Shown piece after piece: positions 32,180 to 37,090 of a stretch of DNA of 37,090 nucleotides (positions are counted from its first letter, which is position 1; every line of letters begins with the position of its first letter). The notes beneath the pieces are model-generated. The model was not told where the DNA came from and did no database searches. It worked only from the letters and a program-made list of their open reading frames with translations. The position numbers and the translations under genes are program-made. This DNA comes from an uncultured Oscillospiraceae bacterium (GTDB lineage Bacteria; Bacillota; Clostridia; Oscillospirales; Oscillospiraceae), in contig CALWOP010000008.1 in the NCBI GenBank assembly GCA_944383195.1, positions 1 to 37,090 on the forward strand. Reading direction: 5' to 3'.

Positions 32180-33961
32180 ATGCCTTTGGACACTTTGTGC
32201 CTGTCGGGCGTCATCCACGAACTGAATACCGCCCTGTCCGGGGCCAAGGTAGACAAAATTTATCAGCCGGGCCGGGACGAAGTGGTACTGGCTCTGCGTT
32301 CCCCCACTCAAGGGAACGTGAGGCTGCTCCTCTCCGCCAACCCCAGTCAGCCCCGGGCCCATCTCACCCAGCTCTCCCTGGAAAATCCGGACAAGCCGCC
32401 TATGTTCTGTATGCTCCTCAGAAAACACCTGTCCGGGGCGAGGCTTCTGGATGTCACCCAGACCCCTCTGGAGCGGGTCGTCCATTTTCGCTTTGAGGCC
32501 CTCAACGAGCTGGGGGACCGGGTGGAGCGCAAGCTGGTGTTGGAGGCCATCACCCACAAGTCAAACCTTCTCCTTTTGGATGGAGACGGGCGGATCTTGG
32601 ACTGTATCCGCAGAGTGGACTCCGGCCTTGACCCCCGCACAGGCCAGCTGGGCCGCATCCTCCAGCCGGGGATGTTCTACCGTCTGCCCCCTGCCCAGCC
32701 CAAGCTGGACCCCATCTCTCCCGACCGGGCAGAGCTGGAGCGGCTTTTGTCAGAAGCCCCGGAAGAAAGCCAGGCCGACCGCTGGCTGCTGGACACCTTC
32801 GGTGGCCTGTCCCCCCTTATCTGCCGGGAACTGGCCTACCGGGCCGGAGGCGAGACGGATGTGCGCCTCCATGTACTCGGGACAGCGGGACAAAAGGCCC
32901 TGCTGGACCAGGTGGAGCTGCTACAGAGCATCGTCAGGGAGCAAGCTTATACGCCAACTCTCATTTCCATGGAGGGCCGCCCCCGTGACTTCACTTTCCT
33001 GCCTGTGGGACAGTATGGCGCTGCCGCTCAGGTGGAGCAGCGCCCCTCTTTCTCTCAGATGCTGGACGACTTTTATGAACAGCGGGAGCGCCAGGACCGG
33101 GTGAAGCAAAAAGGCCAGGACCTCATCCGGGCGGTGACCAACGCCCGGGACCGGACCCGGCGGAAAATCGCCAATCAAGAAAAGGAATTGACCGCCACTC
33201 TGGACCGGGACCGGCTGCGAGAACTGGGGGACATCATCACCAGCAACTTCTATCAGATGGAGCGGGGTATGGCCCGACTGCGGGCCGTGGATTTTTACGA
33301 CCCTGAGGGGAAAGAGATCGACATCAAGCTGGACCCTCTGCTCACCCCCCAGCAAAACGCCGCCAAATATTATAAGGACTACAACAAGGCCAAAACCGCC
33401 GAGGCCATGCTCACCATCCAGCTGGAAAAGGGGCGCAAGGAGCTGGACTACCTGAACAGCGTGCTGGAGTCCATCTCCCTGGCCGAGGGCGAGCGGGATC
33501 TGCTGGAAATCCGTCAGGAGCTTACCGACACCGGCTATCTCCGCCGCCAGGGCAAGGCCAAGGATAGAAATAAGCGCCTCTCGTCCAAACCCATGGAGTT
33601 TCGCTCCTCCACGGGAATGCGTATTTCCGTGGGCAAAAATAACACCCAGAACGACCTGCTCACCTGCAAGCTGGCTGGAAAGAACGACATCTGGTTCCAC
33701 ACCCAAAAGATCCACGGCTCCCACGTGATCCTGTGGACAGATGGCGGGCAGCCAGACCTTCAAAGCCTCAATGAGGCCGCCGTACTGGCTGCCTGGTTCT
33801 CCCAGGGCCGGGACAGCGGCAAGGTCCCGGTGGACTATACCCCCGTGCGCTATGTAAAAAAGCCCGGCGGGGCCAGACCTGGAATGGTCATTTACACCAC
33901 CTATGAAACCGCCCAGGTCACTCCTGACGGAGAGCTGGCCAAGCGTCTGCGGGTGAAATGA
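32180..33961 (+). CDS. rqcH: RqcH (Rqc2/NEMF homologue), ribosome quality-control protein
   Basis: RqcH binds stalled 50S-peptidyl-tRNA complexes and recruits Ala-tRNA to add C-terminal alanine tails. The 593-residue protein has the full NFACT order: NFACT-N (1-180), a helix-hairpin-helix region, a central coiled coil (about 290-450; ERQDRVKQKGQDLIRAV) and the C-terminal NFACT-R/DUF814 domain (NDLLTCKLAGKNDIWFHTQK). The acidic-Arg pair I associate with tRNA function (Asp-Arg in B. subtilis) appears as Glu98-Arg99, a conservative change. Older annotations call the family fibronectin-binding protein. Confidence 0.94.
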   Translation: MPLDTLCLSGVIHELNTALSGAKVDKIYQPGRDEVVLALRSPTQGNVRLLLSANPSQPRAHLTQLSLENPDKPPMFCMLLRKHLSGARLLDVTQTPLERVVHFRFEALNELGDRVERKLVLEAITHKSNLLLLDGDGRILDCIRRVDSGLDPRTGQLGRILQPGMFYRLPPAQPKLDPISPDRAELERLLSEAPEESQADRWLLDTFGGLSPLICRELAYRAGGETDVRLHVLGTAGQKALLDQVELLQSIVREQAYTPTLISMEGRPRDFTFLPVGQYGAAAQVEQRPSFSQMLDDFYEQRERQDRVKQKGQDLIRAVTNARDRTRRKIANQEKELTATLDRDRLRELGDIITSNFYQMERGMARLRAVDFYDPEGKEIDIKLDPLLTPQQNAAKYYKDYNKAKTAEAMLTIQLEKGRKELDYLNSVLESISLAEGERDLLEIRQELTDTGYLRRQGKAKDRNKRLSSKPMEFRSSTGMRISVGKNNTQNDLLTCKLAGKNDIWFHTQKIHGSHVILWTDGGQPDLQSLNEAAVLAAWFSQGRDSGKVPVDYTPVRYVKKPGGARPGMVIYTTYETAQVTPDGELAKRLRVK

Positions 33962-34060
33962 TTTTAGCTTTAATGGGCAGCTCCACACCGCACATCTTTC
34001 CCATCCGCCAAACATCTGATGGAACAGCAAATGTGAGTGGAATAACAGGAGGTGCTTTTT

Positions 34061-34321
34061 GTGGTAACTATTTTTAACCGCAGGGAATTGATTTTGACGC
34101 TGTCCATGGAGCGGCAGGCGGAAGTCCGTGCCATCCTCAGCACAAACGGAATCGACTATCAAGTCAAAACCACAAATCTTCAAAATCAACAGACTTTAGA
34201 CAGTCGAAAAGCACACGCAGGTTCATCTGGAATTTTTTCAGATCACTCCTATGAGTACAAAATCTACGTTCATAAGCGGGATTATGAAAAAGCGAAATAT
34301 TTAATTGGAACGCCACATTGA
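34061..34321 (+). CDS. Small protein of unknown function (DUF2007-like)
   Basis: An 86-residue protein starting at GTG 34061, which has AGGAGG 8 nt upstream; an in-frame GTG at 34052 overlaps the SD. It contains RQAEVRAILSTNGIDYQVKT and ends YEYKIYVHKRDYEKAKYLIG. This pattern of a short helix-strand fold resembles small putative signal-transducing (DUF2007) proteins. No membrane helix. It is more AT-rich than its neighbours (many A/T third positions), which hints at different origin or weaker codon selection. Confidence 0.7.
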   Translation: MVTIFNRRELILTLSMERQAEVRAILSTNGIDYQVKTTNLQNQQTLDSRKAHAGSSGIFSDHSYEYKIYVHKRDYEKAKYLIGTPH

Positions 34322-34362
34322 AGCAAACTTCCTTGTCATTTTAGCTCTATGAGGTGACTATT

Positions 34363-34623
34363 ATGCTGGAACTGACTCGTGAAACCACACGGATCTACGC
34401 CCTCAACGAGAAGGGCAAGCTGGTGGCGGAGATCACCTTCCCCATGACCGCCCCCGGCATCTATACCATCGACCACACCTTTGTGGACCCCTCCCTCCGG
34501 GGCCAGGGCGCGGCGGGACAGCTGATCCAGGCCGCCCTGGAACAGATCAATGCAAACGGCGGACAGGTGGAAGCCACCTGCTCCTATGCCGTCTCCTGGT
34601 TGGAGAAACACCCCCAAGCCTGA
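34363..34623 (+). CDS. Small GNAT-like N-acetyltransferase (YjdJ/Acetyltransf_CG type)
   Basis: An 86-residue single domain. The acetyl-CoA-binding motif appears as VDPSLRGQGAAGQLIQAAL, and the end, CSYAVSWLEKHP, is typical of the COG2388 group. The N-terminal strands (ARGKLVAEITF-like region, seen as NEKGKLVAEITFP) fit a minimal GNAT fold. Substrate unknown. The ATG at 34363 is chosen because GAGGTG lies 6-8 nt upstream. It ends directly before a bidirectional terminator. Confidence 0.85.
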   Translation: MLELTRETTRIYALNEKGKLVAEITFPMTAPGIYTIDHTFVDPSLRGQGAAGQLIQAALEQINANGGQVEATCSYAVSWLEKHPQA

Positions 34624-34624
34624 C

Positions 34625-34661
34625 AAAGGGGCCGTCTCTGGAATAGAGACGGCCCCTTTTT
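34625..34661. terminator. Bidirectional terminator between the GNAT and ATPase genes
   Basis: A perfect 15-bp stem (34625-34639 with 34645-34659, 5-nt loop) is followed by T residues on the plus strand. It slightly overlaps the ATPase stop codon on the minus strand. Confidence 0.93.
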
Positions 34662-35538
34662 ATGTAAACTCATGCTCGTGGTTTTGGAAAAAGTCGTGGT
34701 AGACCCGCACGTGCTCCAGCTGGGTCCAGGGCCGCACCTCCACAGGGTCGCTGTCCAGGTCGTAGATCCTAGCCCCCGGCAGGGAGAGCAGGAAGGGCGA
34801 GTGGGTGGAGATAATGAACTGGCAATGATAAAACCGCACCGAGTCCTGTAAAAAGCGCAGCAGTTCCAGCTGAAGCTGGGGGGACAGGCTGTTTTCCGGC
34901 TCATCCAGCAGGTAAAGGCCCTCCTCCTGAATTTCCCGGGTGAAGTAGAGAAAGGCGCTCTCCCCGTTGGACTTGCCCGGCACATCCTTCATCAGGCGGT
35001 TTTTCACATATTGTGAGCCGCTGCGGCGCTGGGCCTCCACCACCTGGCGCAGCCGGTCTACATCCTCCAGAGAGCGCATCTGAAACCTGGCGTATCGGGC
35101 ATCGGTATATTCCTCCAGCAGCTCCCGGCGGCGGACGTCGATGTTTTCATTCATGCAGCGAAAATCCAGCAGATAGTCAAAGACATCGTCACTGGTAATG
35201 ACCTTACTGTTGGAGCGCACCCGAGCGGTAAAGTTTCGGCTCATCTGGCAATCACATAGGTTCAGATAGTCACCAAAAAAGGAACTGCGGTTGAACACAG
35301 CCTTTCGTCCCAGCCCCAACTTCTCCCCCATCAGGTTCAGGATGGTGGTCTTTCCGCTGCCGTTGCCGCCGCAGAGGATGGTGATCTCCTCCAACTTCAG
35401 CGGGGGTACCATCCGGTTCAGGAAGAGGCCAAAGGGATAGCGGCTGCCATAGCAGGTACGCTTGTTCTCCCGGTTGTTGGCCAGAAAGCGTGCCTCCCGC
35501 TCCTCATCGGGCAGTTGAAATTCTCTCAGATAGACCAT
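34660..35538 (-). CDS. ABC-type AAA ATPase of unknown function
   Basis: A 292-residue soluble ATPase in one piece. Walker A is GGNGSGKTTILNLMG (near residue 57), the signature region is KSNGESAFLYF, Walker B is LYLLDEPENSLSPQLQLELL and the switch His is in IISTHSPFLLSLPGA. It resembles the AAA_23/AAA_21 ATPases related to SMC/RecF and the ATPase half of OLD proteins, but no nuclease (Toprim) domain or partner gene is next to it. Possible roles are DNA repair, toxin-antitoxin or phage defence. A short hairpin just before GGGAGG may limit translation. It follows the nfn genes on the same strand, behind two hairpins. Confidence 0.85.
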   Translation of the reverse strand: MVYLREFQLPDEEREARFLANNRENKRTCYGSRYPFGLFLNRMVPPLKLEEITILCGGNGSGKTTILNLMGEKLGLGRKAVFNRSSFFGDYLNLCDCQMSRNFTARVRSNSKVITSDDVFDYLLDFRCMNENIDVRRRELLEEYTDARYARFQMRSLEDVDRLRQVVEAQRRSGSQYVKNRLMKDVPGKSNGESAFLYFTREIQEEGLYLLDEPENSLSPQLQLELLRFLQDSVRFYHCQFIISTHSPFLLSLPGARIYDLDSDPVEVRPWTQLEHVRVYHDFFQNHEHEFT

Positions 35539-35587
35539 TTTGATTCCTCCCGCTTCCAGTTTAAGCCGGAAGCTGTCCCAAAAACCG

Positions 35588-35628
35588 GACTGGAGCAGTC
35601 AGCGCCGCATGGATTTCCATGCGGCGCT
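35588..35628 (-). terminator. Tandem hairpin terminator after the GltA/NfnB gene
   Basis: A 12-bp hairpin (35601-35612 with 35617-35628) is followed by a 5-bp hairpin (35588-35600) and then CGG and five T residues on the minus strand. Together they likely end the nfn transcript. Confidence 0.65.
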
Positions 35629-35635
35629 TTTGACG

Positions 35636-37021
35636 TTACTGCTTGCTCTTGATGTACTGATCGATGGACTTAGCGGCGTGCTTGCCCGCACCCATCGCCA
35701 AAATGACGGTAGCGGCGCCGGTGGCGGCATCACCGCCGGCAAAGATGTTGGGACAAGAGGTGCAGCCGTTCTCGTCAGCGGCCACACAGCCCTTCCGGGT
35801 CTGCTCCAGTCCGGGGGTGCCGCCGTAGCTCATCTGGTTGGCCTTGGTGCCCAGGGCCATGATGACGGCATCCACTTCCATCTTAAACTCGCTGCCCTCA
35901 ATGACCACGGGACGGCGGCGGCCGGACTCGTCAGGCTCGCCCAGCTCCATGCGCACGCAGGTGATGGACTGGACATGGCCGGTCTCATCACCCTCGATGG
36001 ACACAGGGTTGGTGAGCAGGTCGAAGACAATGCCCTCCTCCTTGGCGTGGTGGACCTCCTCGGCACGGGCGGGAAGCTCCGCCTCCGAGCGGCGGTAGAC
36101 GATGTGCACGTCGGCACCCAGGCGCTTGGCGCACCGGGCGGCGTCCATGGCCACGTTGCCGCCGCCCACCACGGCGACTTTCTTGTTGTGGAGGATGGGG
36201 GTCTCCGCCCCCTCCTTGTAGGCCTTCATCAGGTTGATCCGGGTGAGGTACTCGTTGGCGGAGTAAACGCCGATGAGGGACTCACCGGGGATCTTCATAA
36301 ACATGGGCAGGCCCGCACCGGAACCGATAAACACGGCCTCATATCCCCGCTCGAAGAGCTCGGGAATGGTGAGTACCTTGCCGATGACCATGTTGAGCTC
36401 AATGTCCACGCCCATCTTTTCCAGATTGGCCACCTCACGCTTGACGATGGCCTTGGGCAGACGGAACTCGGGGATGCCGTAGCTGAGCACGCCGCCGGGG
36501 GTGTGGAACGCCTCAAACACGGAGACCTCATAGCCCATGCGGGCCAGCTCTCCGGCGCAGGTCAGGCCGGCAGGGCCGGAGCCAATGACCGCCACCTTGT
36601 GGCCGTTCTTGGGGGCGGTAGCTACGTTGGCCAGGCCGTTCTCCGCGGCCCAGTCGGCCACAAAGCGCTCGATGCGGCCGATGGACACAGGCTCACCCTT
36701 GATACCCCGGACGCACTTGCCCTCGCACTGGGTCTCCTGGGGACAGACACGGCCGGAAATGGCGGGCAGAGCGTTGGCGTCGGACAGGAGCTGGTAGGCC
36801 CCGGCCAGGTCACCCTCGGCCACCTTGCCCACAAACTCCGGAATGGGGATGCCCACGGGACAGCCGCTGACACAGGGCTTATTCTTGCAGTTGAGGCAGC
36901 GCTGGGCCTCGTTTTGCGCCTGCTCCAGGGTGTATCCCAGAGCCACTTCTTCAAAGTTGCGGTTTCTTACATTAGGCTCCTGCTCAGGCATGGGGGTCTT
37001 GTTCATCTGCATATTAGCCAT
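35636..37021 (-). CDS. NADPH-dependent flavoprotein: GltA/NfnB type
   Basis: A 461-residue protein of the glutamate synthase small-chain family. N-terminal Fe-S motif CLNCKNKPCVSGCPVGIP and CPQETQCEGKCVRG, then the FAD site VIGSGPAGLTCAGELARMG, the NADPH site VAVVGGGNVAMDAARCAKRL, and the C-terminal FAD contact FAGGDAATGAATVILAMG. Database names include homotetrameric glutamate synthase GltA. Here it directly follows, with an 8-nt overlap, a gene whose last codons look like an NfnA/PyrK-type protein. The pair is therefore probably NfnAB, electron-bifurcating NADH-dependent ferredoxin:NADP+ oxidoreductase. A GltA role in sulfide or glutamate metabolism remains possible. Confidence 0.93.
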   Translation of the reverse strand: MANMQMNKTPMPEQEPNVRNRNFEEVALGYTLEQAQNEAQRCLNCKNKPCVSGCPVGIPIPEFVGKVAEGDLAGAYQLLSDANALPAISGRVCPQETQCEGKCVRGIKGEPVSIGRIERFVADWAAENGLANVATAPKNGHKVAVIGSGPAGLTCAGELARMGYEVSVFEAFHTPGGVLSYGIPEFRLPKAIVKREVANLEKMGVDIELNMVIGKVLTIPELFERGYEAVFIGSGAGLPMFMKIPGESLIGVYSANEYLTRINLMKAYKEGAETPILHNKKVAVVGGGNVAMDAARCAKRLGADVHIVYRRSEAELPARAEEVHHAKEEGIVFDLLTNPVSIEGDETGHVQSITCVRMELGEPDESGRRRPVVIEGSEFKMEVDAVIMALGTKANQMSYGGTPGLEQTRKGCVAADENGCTSCPNIFAGGDAATGAATVILAMGAGKHAAKSIDQYIKSKQ

Positions 37022-37090
37022 TCATGGCACCTCCTCCCAGGCGGCACAGGTGCTTCTCCTTCGCCTTGGCCTCCTGCTCCTTATAGGTAT
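37014..37090 (-). CDS. Partial gene: C-terminus of an NfnA-like ferredoxin-NADP reductase subunit
   Basis: Only the last 24 codons are in the window; the gene continues beyond 37090. The frame reads TYKEQEAKAKEK, then HLCRLGGGAMNG and a TAA stop. A Lys/Glu/Ala-rich tail with HxC near the end is typical of the C-terminus of NfnA / sulfide dehydrogenase beta / dihydroorotate dehydrogenase electron-transfer proteins that precede GltA-type genes. It overlaps the downstream start codon by 8 nt. Identification depends on this short piece and the gene order. Confidence 0.6.
   Translation of the reverse strand, partial: TYKEQEAKAKEKHLCRLGGGAMNG

Noticed and set aside
32921..34189. 422-codon minus-strand ORF opposite rqcH
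   Set aside because: Shadow of rqcH; the product has no domain and the frame runs over the small gene at 34061.

Overview
The window is a high-GC chromosomal segment from an anaerobic, endospore-forming member of the Clostridia. The evidence is a SpoIIGA/pro-sigma-E pair, a LysM-GH18 cortex-lytic type enzyme, an rnfCDGEAB ferredoxin:NAD+ oxidoreductase cluster, a Rex redox repressor and an NfnB/GltA-type flavoprotein. Codon use and protein style suggest an Oscillospiraceae gut bacterium (Flavonifractor/Intestinimonas-like). The family assignment is inference. No rRNA, tRNA, CRISPR array or intact insertion sequence was found.

Layout. 1-500: a small zinc-ribbon gene, a perfect terminator hairpin and four helically phased 11-bp repeats beside the 3' end of lysS. 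490-2680: a greA-lysS operon from a perfect consensus promoter, with a terminator-like hairpin just before the greA ribosome-binding site. 2615-4483: an unrecognised protein and a DUF4349 lipoprotein with an ECF-type promoter. 4598-6631: a two-gene spore/cell-wall hydrolase operon (amidase-SH3 and LysM-LysM-GH18). 6708-7580: a FlK-like thioesterase and a YbaK-type deacylase. 7635-10872: tsaE-tsaB-upp and a MATE transporter behind a structured intergenic region. 11004-12176: rodA, divergent from tsaE with overlapping promoters.

12246-19516 is the redox block on the minus strand: rex, an SLH protein translationally coupled to it, a 46-residue Cys/Asn/Gly-rich microprotein with its own terminator, then rnfCDGEAB behind a promoter with a Rex-like half-matched palindrome and a structured leader. 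19756-22910 holds a Na+/alanine symporter and the spoIIGA-sigE operon. 23103-27586 is a plus-strand operon: a PadR repressor with a perfect palindrome on its promoter, a 119-residue soluble protein and three tandem DUF2812 membrane proteins. The soluble protein looks like a freestanding copy of the C-terminal domain of the three membrane proteins, and this is the best candidate here for an undescribed system.

27635-31598 is comEC-holA-rnmV (minus). 31752-34623 is mrnC, rqcH and two small genes (plus). 34660-35538 is a solitary ABC-type ATPase. 35636-37090 is an NfnB/GltA flavoprotein preceded by the last codons of its NfnA-like partner, which runs off the window.

The energy genes fit together. 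Rnf couples reduced ferredoxin to NADH and an ion gradient, Nfn links ferredoxin and NADH to NADPH, Rex senses NADH/NAD+, and the AGCS symporter would spend the Na+ gradient. The only gene-free stretch above 300 bases is 17174-17507, which holds the rnf leader and promoter and the microprotein terminator.
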